A DNA stretch of 64,000 nucleotides, taken from assembly GCA_963794185.1 (NCBI GenBank), contig CAWCDM010000029.1:77500-141499 (forward strand), written 5' to 3'. Source of the stretch: JAMXLO01 sp963794185. GTDB lineage: Bacteria; Pseudomonadota; Alphaproteobacteria; Acetobacterales; Acetobacteraceae. The translations under genes were made by a program, and so were the position numbers. Position 1 is the stretch's first letter; each line of letters opens with the position of its first letter. Shown piece after piece: positions 1 to 9,964 of this stretch. Under the pieces are notes generated by a model. It did no database searches and was not told the DNA's origin. It saw nothing but the letters and a program-made list of their open reading frames with translations.

Positions 1-3000
1 GGCGCCACCACCATCGGCACCGGCACGGTTGCAGCCGATGGCGGCTGGTCGATTACCGCCACCACGGCGCTGACCGAGGGCGCCAACACCATCACCGCGA
101 CCCAGACCGACGCGGCCGGCAACACCTCTGGCCCCTCCGCCGCGCTGGGCGTCACCCTCGACACCACCGCCGCGGCGCCGACGGCGCTGGCTCTGAGCCC
201 CGCCAGCGACAGCGGCGCGCAGGGCGACGACATCACCAACGTCGCCCTGCCCACCATCACGGGCACCGGCGAGGCGGGAGCCACGGTGACGCTGCGAGAC
301 GGCGCCACCACCATCGGCACCGGCGCGGTTGCAGCCGGCGGCGGCTGGTCGGTTGCCGCCACCACGGCATTGGCCGAGGGCGCCAACAGCATCACCGCGA
401 CCCAGACCGACGTGGCCGGCAACATCTCTGGCGCCTCCGCCGCCCTGAACGTCACCCTCGACACCACCGCGCCGGCCGCAACGAGCACGCCCGACCTGCT
501 GGCGGCGTCGGATAGCGGCACATCCAACGCCGACGACATCACCAACGTCGTCCTGCCCACCATCACGGGCACCGGCGAGGTCGGGGCCACGGTGACGCTG
601 CTGGACGGCGCCACCACCATCGGTACCGGCACGGTTGCAGCCGATGGCGGCGGATACCGCCACCACGGCGCTGACGAGGGCGAACACGGGGGCATGGCCG
701 GGTGTTCGCGACGACACGGCGCTGACACGAGGACGCAAGCAGCATCCGAGACCCAGGACCGACGCGAGCCGGCAACACCTCTGGCCCCTCCGCCGCGCTG
801 GAGCGTCACCCTCGACGCTGGTCATTACCGCGCACCAGGCGCTGCGCGAGGACGGCAGACTGGCGCCACACCGGCCAGGACGGCGCCAGAGCTCGGCCAG
901 CTGGCCGACAACATCGACGGGTGTCGATCCTGCCTCACCTCATCACCGCTGCACCGCCGGCGAAGCGCTGGCGTCCACGGGACGCTGCGGGGAAAACGGC
1001 GCCGCGACCACGGCACCGGCACGGTTGCAGCGATGGTGGGTGGTCCTGACGGTAAAGAAGTAGTCTCCGCCACCAACGGGATGACCGCCAGACCGCGGGG
1101 TGAAGAGGGCATCGCCAGATGACGACGCCATCGAAGCGGCAACTCCAGCAGACGCAAAGCTCCGGTGATCACGTCTGCTCTGGCCCCACCGCCCCTGGCG
1201 TCACCCTCGCCGAGGCGCTGACGGCGCCACGATGAACGCAGCGGACTGCGCTCTGAGCACTGCCGCGAAGTGGCTAACGCCAACCGCAACGTCACCGTGT
1301 CGGCCTGCCCACCATCACCGGCACCGGCGAAGCGCGAGCCACGGTAGACGCTGCGGGACGGCGCCGCGACCACTCGCACCCACACGGTGTGGAAGCCGAG
1401 GGCGGCTGGTACCGATGCCCGCCACACCACGGGATCACCGAGGGCGCCAACGCACGATGACCGGCGACCCGGCCCGACAGTGGCGGCCACATCTCTGGCG
1501 CCTCCGCCGCGGATAACGCTCACCCTCGACACCACCGCGCCGGCCGCAACGAAGCGCTGCACTCCCTGACCCGCTGCCAGCGACATCGGCGACCATCCAA
1601 CGCCGACGACATCACCAATCGTCGTCCTGCCCACCATCACCGGCACCGGCGAGCGTCGGGGCCACGGTGACGCTGCTGGACGGCGCCACCACCATCGGTA
1701 CCGGCACGGTTGCAGCCGATGGCGGCTGGTCGATTACCGCCACCACGGCGCTGACCGAGGGCGCCAACACCATCACCGCGACCCAGACCGACGCGGCCGG
1801 CAACACCTCTGGCGCCTCCGCCGCGCTGGACGTCACCCTCGACACCACCGCTGCGGCGCCGACGGCGCTGGCTCTGACCACTGCCAGCGACAGCGGCAAC
1901 TCCAGCACCGACGACATCACCGATGTCGTCCTGCCCACCATCACCGGCACCGGCGAAGCGGGAGCCACGGTGACGCTGCTGGACGGCGCCGCCACCATCG
2001 GCACCGGCACGGTTGCAGCCGATGGCGGCTGGTCGATTACCGCCACCAAGGCGCTGACCGAGGGCGCCAACACCATCACCGCGACCCAGACCGACGTGGC
2101 CGGCAACACCTCTGGCCCCTCCGCCGCGCTGGGCGTCACCCTCGACACCACCGCCGCGGCGCCGACGGCGCTGGCTCTGAGCCCCGCCAGCGACAGCGGC
2201 GCGCAGGGCGACGACATCACCAACGTCGCCCTGCCCACCATCACCGGCACCGGCGAGGCGGGAGCCACGGTGACGCTGCGAGACGGCGCCACCACCATCG
2301 GCACCGGCGCGGTTGCAGCCGGCGGCGGCTGGTCGGTTGCCGCCACCACGGCATTGGCCGAGGGCGCCAACAGCATCACCGCGACCCAGACCGACGTGGC
2401 CGGCAACATCTCTGGCGCCTCCGCCGCCCTGAACGTCACCCTCGACACCACCGCGCCGGCCGCAACGAGCACGCCCGACCTGCTGGCAGCGTCGGATAGC
2501 GGCACATCCAACGCCGACGACATCACCAACGTCGTCCTGCCCACCATCACGCGGCACCGGCGAGGTCGGGGCCACGGTGACGCTGCTGGACGGCGCCACC
2601 ACCATCGGTACCGGCACGGTTGCAGCCGATGGCGGCTGGTCGATTACCGCCACCACGGCGCTGACCGAGGGCGCCAACACCATCACCGCGACCCAGACCG
2701 ACGCGGCCGGCAACACCTCTGGCGCCTCCGCCGCGCTGGACGTCACCCTCGACACCACCGCTGCGGCGCCGGCAGCGCTGGCTCTGACCACTGCCAGCGA
2801 CAGCGGCAACTCCAGCACCGACAACATCACCAATGTCGTCCTGCCCACCATCACCGGCACCGGCGAAGCGGGAGCCACGGTGACGCTGCGGGACGGCGCC
2901 GCGACCATCGGCACCGGCACGGTTGCAGCCGATGGCGGCTGGTCGATTACCGCCACCACGGCGCTGACCGAGGGCGCCAACACCATCACCGCGACCCAGA

Positions 3001-3340
3001 CCGACGTGGCCGGCAACACCTCCGGTCCCTCCGCCGCGCTGGGCGTCACCCTCGACACCACCGCCGCGGCGCCGGCGGCGCTGGCTCTGAGCCCCGCCAG
3101 CGACAGCGGCGCGCAGGGCGACGACATCACCAACGTCGCCCTGCCCACCATCACCGGCACCGGCGAGGCGGGCGCCACGGTGACGCTGCTGGACGGCGCC
3201 ACCACCATCGGCACCGGCACGGTTGCAGCCGGTGGCGGCTGGTCGATTACCGCCACCACGGCATTGACCGAGGGCGCCAACAGCATCACCGCGACCCAGA
3301 CCGACGTGGCCGGCAACACCTCCGGCCCTTCCGGCCCACT
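1..3340 (+). repeat. Tandem Ig-unit array with three-unit higher-order period
   Basis: Units of about 300-306 bp follow one another. Their linkers come in three kinds: A (APTALALTTASDSGNSSTDD), B (APTALALSPASDSGAQGDD) and C (PAATSTPDLLAASDSGTSN). They recur in the order A-B-C, giving a super-repeat of about 912 bp: A linkers near 1845 and 2757, B near 165, 2145 and 3060, C near 465, 1530 and 2445. Copies of the same kind are nearly identical at the nucleotide level, so the array looks recently amplified or homogenised. Confidence 0.85.
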
Positions 3341-4262
3341 CGCGGTCACCATCGATACCGCCGGTCCAGCCGTGACCGCGGTAACCGGGTCACCGTCCGA
3401 CGCAGTCGTTGGACCCAACGCAGTGGTAGCCCTGACATTGGGACTGAGCGAGCCCGCGACGGTCGATACAACCGGTGGCGTGCCAACGCTGGCCCTGAAC
3501 AATGGTGGGACCGCTTCGTACGTATCCGGCTCGGGTACCGCTGCGCTGATATTCGATTATACGGTCGGCGCCGGACAGGACGTTTCCGACCTGGCGGTGA
3601 CAGCCGTCGATCCGAACGGCGCAACAGTGACGGATCAGGCTGGCAATGCCGCGGATCTGACCGGGGCAGTCATGAACCCGGCCGGCACATTGTCGATTGA
3701 ATCCATCGCTGCCTTTGACGCAACCAGCGGCCGACCGGTTGGCGTTGTCGGTCAGGCCTACACAGGGCCCGTCGCCGATCTCCAGAGCGAATACATAAAT
3801 ATCACGAGTGATAACCTGAACATTTCGATGGGAACGCCCAATTGGTTCATCCACACAGGCAGCGGTGACGATGCAATTGCGGCCTCAAGTGGCACAAATG
3901 TGCTTGACGGCGGAACCGGCTCGAACTTCCTGACCGGGGGCAGCGGATCGGACACATTCTTCGTCGATAACCGTGGTGCGTCCGCGGATACCTGGAGCAC
4001 GATTGTCAACTTCGGCGTGGGTGACGCCGTGACGATCTGGGGTGTGACTCCCAATGATTTCAACTTCGATTTCGAAGATGGCCAGGGCGCGACGGGCTTT
4101 ACCGGACTCACACTGCACGCGACTGCGCCGGATAAACCGACCGCGTCAGTGACCTTCTCCGGGTTCACTACAGCGGATCTCGCCAATGGTCGCATTTCTG
4201 AAAGCTCCGGTACGGAGCCAGTCAGCGGCAGTGAATACACCTATTTCCATGCCAATAGCTGA
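1..4262 (+). CDS. Giant Ig-like repeat adhesin with RTX-like C-terminus, 5'-truncated, frameshifted
   Basis: The 3' end of a very large surface or secreted protein whose start lies before the window. It is built of about 100-residue bacterial Ig-like (Bap/BapA-type) units with the recurring signature TITGTGEAGATVTL, then DGATTIGTGTV, then ITATQTDVAGN. After the last unit (near 3340) come a SwmB-like region (TIDTAGPAVTAVTGSPSDAV) and a glycine/aspartate-rich RTX-like stretch near 3850-3970 (GSGDDAIAASSGTNVLDGG, GGSGSDTFFVD). This C-terminal layout is typical of type I secretion substrates; no T1SS genes are in the window. The frame runs in phase 1 to about 650, is scrambled to about 1655, then runs in phase 2 to about 2551 and phase 3 to the stop. 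Extra C residues at about 1654 and 2552, compared with sister repeats, explain two shifts. Role in adhesion or biofilm is inferred. Confidence 0.75.
650..1655 (+). other. Scrambled stretch of the Ig-repeat array
   Basis: This stretch is recognisably made of the same A, B and C units as its neighbours, but it is filled with small insertions, deletions and substitutions, so no frame stays open for more than a few dozen codons. It contrasts sharply with the almost perfect copies on both sides. It is either a decayed part of the array or, more likely given single-base indels elsewhere in the window, a badly resolved consensus over a long tandem repeat. Confidence 0.7.
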
Positions 4263-5004
4263 GGGTGGCGTGCGCCTCGAGCGCTGCTGGCCGAGGACGA
4301 TCCGAGTTGGCGCCGCAGGTTGGCAGTGTGTGATGACGGCTGACCGACCTGGGCGAGGGGATCGCCCCTCACTGCCGCTCGGCGCGCAGTGTTGAGCCAC
4401 TGGTGGAGTTCACTGAATGCCAGCAAAGGGTCGTTCGCAGAGGTGGTCAAAGCCCGGCCGGAGATGATGCGCTGGCCGATGGTGCATCGAACGGGCAGCA
4501 GCGCCTACCCGTCCGACGGCGCAGGCTTTATCGCAATCGCAGCATCGCGCCTCGGCAGGGCGGGCGGCCGGGTCGGTCTCCTGGTCCGGCCCTTCCCCGC
4601 GTCGGTACAGCGCCGCATAGCCACGGCCGCCGTCGAAGACATCGGTAGTTGCAGCTGCCCGCAATCGTCGGTGCCTCGGCCCGCAATCATCGCGGTATCC
4701 AGCCCAAATTCGATGAGACCATCCGCGGCTTTGAACCCACATTAAGTGACACCGAACCCACATTGTTTGAATCCGACCTGCAATCGTCGCGCTCGGCCCA
4801 CGAGCTTGAGACGAATGGGTGCCAGCGTTAAGTACACCTCGCCCGCTTGCGGGAGAGGTCGCCGCGCAGCGGCAGGAGAGGGTGCGCCCGGCTGCACGTT
4901 GCTGCCGCTGCACCCTCTCCCGTCGCGCTGCGCGCTCCGACCTCTCCCGCAAAGCGGGCGAGGTGTACGTAGTTGGCGGCCGCGCGGCGCACCAGGGGAC
5001 AGCT
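4263..5004. other. Gene-poor interval between adhesin and hyuA
   Basis: About 740 bp with no convincing coding region on either strand. The only structure I can identify is the large palindromic element at 4832-4968, close behind the hyuA stop codon. Short open frames exist but have no recognisable motif or ribosome binding site. Confidence 0.5.
4832..4968. repeat. Palindromic element, copy 1 (hyuA 3' side)
   Basis: A 137-bp nested inverted repeat. The outer arms begin GTACACCTCGCCCGC and end in its complement; the inner part holds a second palindrome around a CCCTCTCC core. A closely similar copy lies at 7080-7204. It begins about 36 bp past the hyuA stop codon, so it could act as a transcription end or RNA stabiliser, but it lacks a T-run. 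Confidence 0.8.
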
Positions 5005-7077
5005 TCAATCGTCGCTTGAGGTGTCCAGCGTCAGCCGGATATTGCCGAACGCATCCACCGCCGCCGCAGTGCCGTGCGGCACCAGGCAGGTCGCGTCATA
5101 CTCCTGGACAATCAGCGGACCCGAGCGCGGCGTGATCGCAAGTTGCGCGCGCGAGAATACAGGCGTGTCGATCCAGCCTTCGTCGGGGAACCACGCGCGA
5201 CGGCTTGTCGGCACCGTCGCATCGACTGGCGGAATGGCATCCGGCAGCCGCGGGCGCTCGGACACACCGCGCGCGATGACCGAAAGTCCCATCAGTTCCA
5301 CCGGCTCCTCGGGCGGCGCGCGGAAACCGTAGGTGCGCTCGTGCTCGTCCCCGAACAGCTCCGCGAGGCTCGGCAGGAAATCGCCATCAGGCAGCCTGAC
5401 TTCGATCTCGCTCGACTGGCCGACATACCGGGCCAGCGCGGCACGGCGGAACACGCGCCGTTCCGGTGGAAAGCCGTCGCGCGCCAGCCGCTCCGCCCCC
5501 GCCGCCATCAGCCCGTCGAGCACGTCGGCGATCTGCGCCGGATCCGCCGCGTCGAGGCGCGTGCGCAGGCTGCGCGTCGCATGGTGCTCGGCGTCGGCGA
5601 CCAGTAGACCGAAGGCGCTGAACACGCCGGGCAGCGGCGGCACGATCACGCGCGTGATGCCCAGCTCGGCGGCGATCGCGGCGGCGAACAGCGGCCCGTT
5701 GCCGCCGAACGCCAGCAGCGCGAACTGCCGCGGGTCGCGCCCACGCTCCACCGACACGGCGCGGATCGCCCGCATCATCGACGCCGCCGCCAGACGCAGC
5801 ATGCCGAACGCCGCCTCCTCGACGGAGCGGCGGAGCGGCTCGGCGAGGCTGCGGGCGATCGATGCACGCGCGGCGTCGGCGTCCAGCCGCAGCGACCCGC
5901 CGACCAGGCCAGCCGGATCGAGGTAGCCGAGCACCAGGCTGCAATCGGTGATCGTCGGCTCGGTACCGCCGCGTCCGTAGCACACCGGCCCCGGATCGGC
6001 GCCGGCGCTGTCGGGGCCGACCTTCGGTGCGCCTGCAGCATCCAGACGGCAGATCGACCCGCCGCCGGCACCGACTTCCGCCAGATCGATCGCCGGCAGC
6101 TTCAGCAGATAGCCCGCACCGACCAGCAGGCGCGATCCCGTCATCACGCCGCCGCCGACCTCCAGTGCTTCCGACCGCAGTACCTCGCCGTTCTCGACCA
6201 GGCCCGCCTTGGCGGTGGTGCCGCCCATGTCGAACGTGATGATGCGCGGCTCGTTCAGTTTCGCCGCCAGAGCCGCACCTCCCACCACGCCCGCGGCCGG
6301 GCCGCTTTCGATGATGTGGGCCGGCGCGATCGCGGCGAATTCGGCGGACGCGAGCCCGCCGTTCGACTGCATAAGCTGCAACGGCGCCTCGATGCCGAGG
6401 GCACGCAGCCGTGCGGCGAGCGCCGTGACGTAGGCGCGCACCACTGGCTGCACGTAGGCGTTGATCACCGTCGTGCTGGTGCGCGGATACTCCTTGATCT
6501 CCGGCAGTATCTCATGGCTGACCGAGATCGCGAGTTCGGGCAATGCGGCGCACACGGCGTCGGCGACCGCACGTTCATGCGCCGGATTGGCATATGAGTG
6601 CAGCAGGCAGATCGCCACGCTCTGCACCTGCTCCCGGCGCAGCATGTCGATCGCCGCGGCGACGGTGGCCGGATCGAGCGGCATCGCGACCGAACCGTCA
6701 GGGCGCAGCTTCTCGGTGACTTCCAGGCGAAGGCGCCGTTCCACCAGGGCGCGGGGCTTGGTCCAGTGCAGGTCGTACAGCACCGGCATGCGCAGGTCGC
6801 GGATTTCCAGGATGTCGCGGAAGCCGCGCGTGGTGATGAGTGCCGTGCGTGCGCCCTTCCCCTCGAGCACGGTATTCGAGCCGATCGTCGTGCCGTGCAG
6901 CACCTCGCTCACGCCGACGCCTTCCGCGGCCAGCAATGCGCGCAGGCCTTCGATGATGCCCTCGCCGTAATCGTCCGGCGTGGATGCGGTCTTGTGGGTA
7001 AGCACGCGCCCGTCTGCGGCGATGGCGACGAGGTCGGTGAAGGTGCCGCCGATGTCGATGCCGATGCGAAGGGTCAT
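5005..7077 (-). CDS. hyuA: Hydantoinase/oxoprolinase subunit A (N-methylhydantoinase A)
   Basis: 690-residue ATP-dependent hydantoinase/5-oxoprolinase family subunit A. It belongs to the ASKHA ATPase-like fold: the N-terminal phosphate-1 motif is IGIDIGGTFTD (residues 5-15), HGTT lies at 61-64, and the second glycine motif FDMGGTTAK at 282-290. In this family HyuA and HyuB together open cyclic imide rings (hydantoins, 5-oxoproline) with ATP hydrolysis; the exact substrate cannot be read from sequence. The ATG at 7077 is chosen because the family always begins a few residues before DIGGT; a longer frame extends upstream only through the palindromic element at 7080-7204. It is the second gene of a leftward pair with hyuB. 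Confidence 0.92.
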   Translation of the reverse strand: MTLRIGIDIGGTFTDLVAIAADGRVLTHKTASTPDDYGEGIIEGLRALLAAEGVGVSEVLHGTTIGSNTVLEGKGARTALITTRGFRDILEIRDLRMPVLYDLHWTKPRALVERRLRLEVTEKLRPDGSVAMPLDPATVAAAIDMLRREQVQSVAICLLHSYANPAHERAVADAVCAALPELAISVSHEILPEIKEYPRTSTTVINAYVQPVVRAYVTALAARLRALGIEAPLQLMQSNGGLASAEFAAIAPAHIIESGPAAGVVGGAALAAKLNEPRIITFDMGGTTAKAGLVENGEVLRSEALEVGGGVMTGSRLLVGAGYLLKLPAIDLAEVGAGGGSICRLDAAGAPKVGPDSAGADPGPVCYGRGGTEPTITDCSLVLGYLDPAGLVGGSLRLDADAARASIARSLAEPLRRSVEEAAFGMLRLAAASMMRAIRAVSVERGRDPRQFALLAFGGNGPLFAAAIAAELGITRVIVPPLPGVFSAFGLLVADAEHHATRSLRTRLDAADPAQIADVLDGLMAAGAERLARDGFPPERRVFRRAALARYVGQSSEIEVRLPDGDFLPSLAELFGDEHERTYGFRAPPEEPVELMGLSVIARGVSERPRLPDAIPPVDATVPTSRRAWFPDEGWIDTPVFSRAQLAITPRSGPLIVQEYDATCLVPHGTAAAVDAFGNIRLTLDTSSDD

Positions 7078-7079
7078 GA

Positions 7080-7204
7080 GTGCACCTCGCCCGCTTCGCG
7101 GGAGAGGTCGGCGAGCGTAGCGAAACGGGAGAGGGTGCCGCCCGCAAGGCCCTCTCCCGCGCGCTTCAGCGCGCGACCTCTCCCGCGCAGCGGGAGAGGT
7201 GTAC
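7080..7204. repeat. Palindromic element, copy 2 (between hyuB and hyuA)
   Basis: A 125-bp nested inverted repeat of the same family as 4832-4968, again with outer arms of the type CACCTCGCCCGCTTCGCGGG. It fills nearly all of the space between the hyuB stop (7217) and the hyuA start (7077), so it sits inside a presumed two-gene operon and leaves almost no room for a separate hyuA ribosome binding site. Confidence 0.8.
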
Positions 7205-7216
7205 AATATGGCGCGC

Positions 7217-9005
7217 TCATTCCGCGGCCTCGGCCGGATGCCAGGCCACGTCAGGCAGCGCCTTGCGCGTCGCGCGCAGCTTCGCGCGCAGCACCTCCGT
7301 TGCCGCCTCGTCGATCACCGGCGGGTCGCCGCATGCCACCACACCGTAGTCATGCGCCGCGGCCTCCAGCGTCACCAGCCCATCGCGCAGATCCTTCGCC
7401 ACCAGCGACAACTCCCGGACGAGCGCATCGCCCCAACCGCCGGCGCCTGGCAACTCGTGGCGGAACACCTGCCCCTTGCGCAGCGTCATCGTCAGCTTGG
7501 CGTGCAGCTTCTGCTCGGTCGGCATGCCGGGATCGAGCACGTTGCGCCCCGCGGCACCCGGACCGCCGCCGTACAGCCCGTATGGCCGGTGCGTCTGGCG
7601 ATCGGCGCGCACCTGCAAAATCCCCTCGTCCGCCAGCATCCGCCACGTCTTGCGCTGCGACATGCCGCCGCGGAATTTGCCCGGCGCCGCCGGTGTCGGG
7701 CACGAACTCGTAGTCCAGCACCTCCAGCGGGTTCTCCGCCTCGATCACCTCGACCGAGAAGCTCGCCATGTTGGCGAACATCGAGGTGTTGCCGTCGAGC
7801 CCGTCCTCCCACGGCCGCGCGCCCCAGCATCCAGACAGGAAATCCACGTAGATGAACGGTCGCAGTTCCTTGTCGTAGCCGCCGATCGTGATGCCGGTGT
7901 TGCCGCCGTCGGACGCCGCATACACCCGGTCCGGATACAGCTGCGCCAGCGCGCCGAAGCAGCAGTCGACACCGCGGAATCCGGTGAGCCCGCGCGCCGC
8001 ACACGCCGCCGGCAGCTTGCCGTTGGTGATCGTGCCGGCGGGCGCGATCACCTTGATCGGGCGGAACACGCCGTCGTTGTTCGGCATGTTGATCGACAGC
8101 ACCGACTTGACCGCGGTGAAGCTCATCGCCGCGGTGTAGCTCCAGGTGTTGTTGATCGCGCCCTTCACCTGTGCGGCACTTCCGGTCCAGTCCACCTCCA
8201 TCGCATCGCCGTGCTTGCGCACCGTGCAGACCAGCGGGATCGGCACGCCGACGTCGATCTGGTCGTCGTCGATCCAGTCGGTGAACGTCGCCTCGCCGTC
8301 GGGCAGTTCGGACAGGCAATGGCGCGTCAGCCGCTCGGAGTAATCCATGGTCGCCGCCATCAGTGCCACGACATCGTCCGCACCGTAGCGCGCCACCAGA
8401 TCGGTCATGCCCCGCGCAGCGATCTCGCAGGCGGCGAGCTGGCTGCGGATGTCGCCCAGCACTCGGCCCGGCACGCGCACATTGCGGTCGATCATGCGGA
8501 ACAGCGTGGTGTTGGGCTTGCCGCGTTCGTAGAGTTTCAACGGCGGAATGCGCAGCCCCTCGGCATAGATCTCGGTGCTGTCGGAGGCATTCGAGCCGGG
8601 AACGCGGCCACCGACATCGGTGTGGTGGCAGATAGTGGCGGCGTAGGCGATGACGCGTCCGTCCGCGAACAGCGGGCGAAAGATGAAGATGTCCGGCAGG
8701 TGCATTCCGCCATCGTACGGGTCGTTGTTGATCAGGATGTCGCCCTCGGCGATGTCGTCGCCGAAATGCCGCAGCACCGCCTGCAGCGCCACCGGGATGG
8801 AGCAGAGATGCCCCGGCAATGCGAGCCCCTGCGCCGCAAGCCGCCCCTGCGCGTCGCACAGCGCGGCGCTGTAATCCATGATGTTCTTCAGCACCCCGGA
8901 ATAGGCGGTGCGGTAGATCGTCAGCACCATCTCGTCGCCGAGCGCGGCGAGGGCGTTGCGGAACAGCTCTTCGGTGATCGGATCTGGCATGTGCATGGGC
9001 GCCAT
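7217..9005 (-). CDS. hyuB: Hydantoinase/oxoprolinase subunit B, one frameshift
   Basis: Subunit B of the ATP-dependent hydantoinase/5-oxoprolinase, partner of HyuA downstream. The N-terminal part is typical of the family (PITEELFRNALAALGDEM near the start, NDPYDGGMHLPD, CHHTDVGGRVPGSNASDS), as is the C-terminal part (MSQRKTWRMLADEG, GAGGWGDAL). The two parts lie in different frames. The junction is a GGG run at 7680-7682 in which one extra G breaks PDTGGAGKFRGG; removing it restores one frame of about 595 residues. ATG 9005 was taken as start; 8996 and 8990 are alternatives and a TTG at 9032 is possible. The defect is more likely a sequence error than a real mutation. Confidence 0.88.
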
Positions 9006-9179
9006 CCGACCACCGAAGCCAGGCGGTGACAACCGGGTCGTGCGTTAGTTTGAATTTCCGTCAATGGGAGAACACGGCATAGTCACCATTTTGCGCTTCT
9101 GTTCGCCTGGTCAGCTGGTTGCAAATCGCCGAATTCGCGCAGATCGGGTGTGAGCCTCAGGCCCAATGACTCTTTCGGA

Positions 9180-9947
9180 TCATGGCGCCGGAATCGCGCG
9201 GTAATACATGCCGTTGGCGCCGTAATTGGGGCTGAACCAGGTTCCGGCACAGACATAGTAAGCGCTGCCGCCCACCGGGCTATAGGCGCACCCAGCGGGC
9301 AGTGCGGCATAGACATCGCCCACCACATAGCCGGCATTTGCCGCTGCGGCATTGGCATTGGCGGCCGCGGCATAGGCGTTTGCATTGGCCGCTCCCACCG
9401 CGGCGGCGCCGACGGCCGTGCCGACGGCGACGCCTGCGGCAGCCGCGCCCCACCCGCCGCAGCTATAGCAGCCGGTTCCATAGTACTGGTTCACCACGGT
9501 CGGCGGATGATACGCCCCGGCATAGGTCGTCTCGCCACCATAGTGACTTCCATAGGCATACGTGCCGTTGCTCTCGCCCGCCCAATGTCCGTTGTTTGTG
9601 GCAACCGCTCCGCCATACGAGCCGGTCGCGTAGTGGGTGCCATAGGCCGTGGTTCCATAGGACCCGGAATTGGTATGGCCGTTGGCGCTGGTGGCCGACC
9701 AACTGCCGTTGCTGGCCTCCGCCGAGCCACCCCTGGACGATGTCGCGTAGTGGGTGCCGCCGCTCGTGGTGCCGTAGGTGCCCGAGCCGTAGTGGCCATC
9801 GGCGCCGGCGGCCCAATGACCGCCGCTGGCTCCCGCTCCCCAGTGTCCGCCGCCGGCAGTGTACCCCCCACGCATCCAGGCAGCGGCCGGCTGCACCTGA
9901 AGACATGCGAAAGCGACACAGACAATTCCTGACAACGCGTGTTTCAT
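9180..9947 (-). CDS. Exported Gly/Tyr/Thr-rich repetitive protein
   Basis: 255-residue protein of unknown function. The ATG at 9947 follows a good ribosome binding site (AAGGAAG, 8 bases upstream). Residues 1-23 form a signal peptide ending near VQPAAA. The middle consists of imperfect short repeats such as GSYGTTAYGTHYATGSYGG, with alternating Gly, Ser, Thr, His and Tyr. A Cys pair (CYSCGGW) is followed by an Ala/Gly/Val stretch that resembles a glycine-zipper membrane-active segment, then an Ala/Asn-rich run and a C-terminal part with two Cys (AGCAYSP, YYVCAGTWF). It lies 17 bp behind the DUF2092 gene and is probably co-transcribed with it. An envelope or surface role is inferred. Confidence 0.75.
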   Translation of the reverse strand: MKHALSGIVCVAFACLQVQPAAAWMRGGYTAGGGHWGAGASGGHWAAGADGHYGSGTYGTTSGGTHYATSSRGGSAEASNGSWSATSANGHTNSGSYGTTAYGTHYATGSYGGAVATNNGHWAGESNGTYAYGSHYGGETTYAGAYHPPTVVNQYYGTGCYSCGGWGAAAAGVAVGTAVGAAAVGAANANAYAAAANANAAAANAGYVVGDVYAALPAGCAYSPVGGSAYYVCAGTWFSPNYGANGMYYRAIPAP

Positions 9948-9964
9948 GGTGCGCTTCCTTTGCA

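Noticed and set aside
1..3340. CRISPR-like array
   Set aside because: The repeats are ~300 bp, coding and contiguous, with no short repeats separated by unique spacers and no cas genes.
1637..3502. Long leftward open frames of several hundred codons inside the adhesin repeat region
   Set aside because: They are antisense shadows of the GC-rich repeat; the plus-strand frame gives coherent Ig-like domains while these give only Val/Ala/Pro-rich low-complexity sequence.
4389..4745. Open frames between the adhesin and hyuA that might be a transposase fragment
   Set aside because: No transposase motif, terminal inverted repeats or ribosome binding site could be identified.
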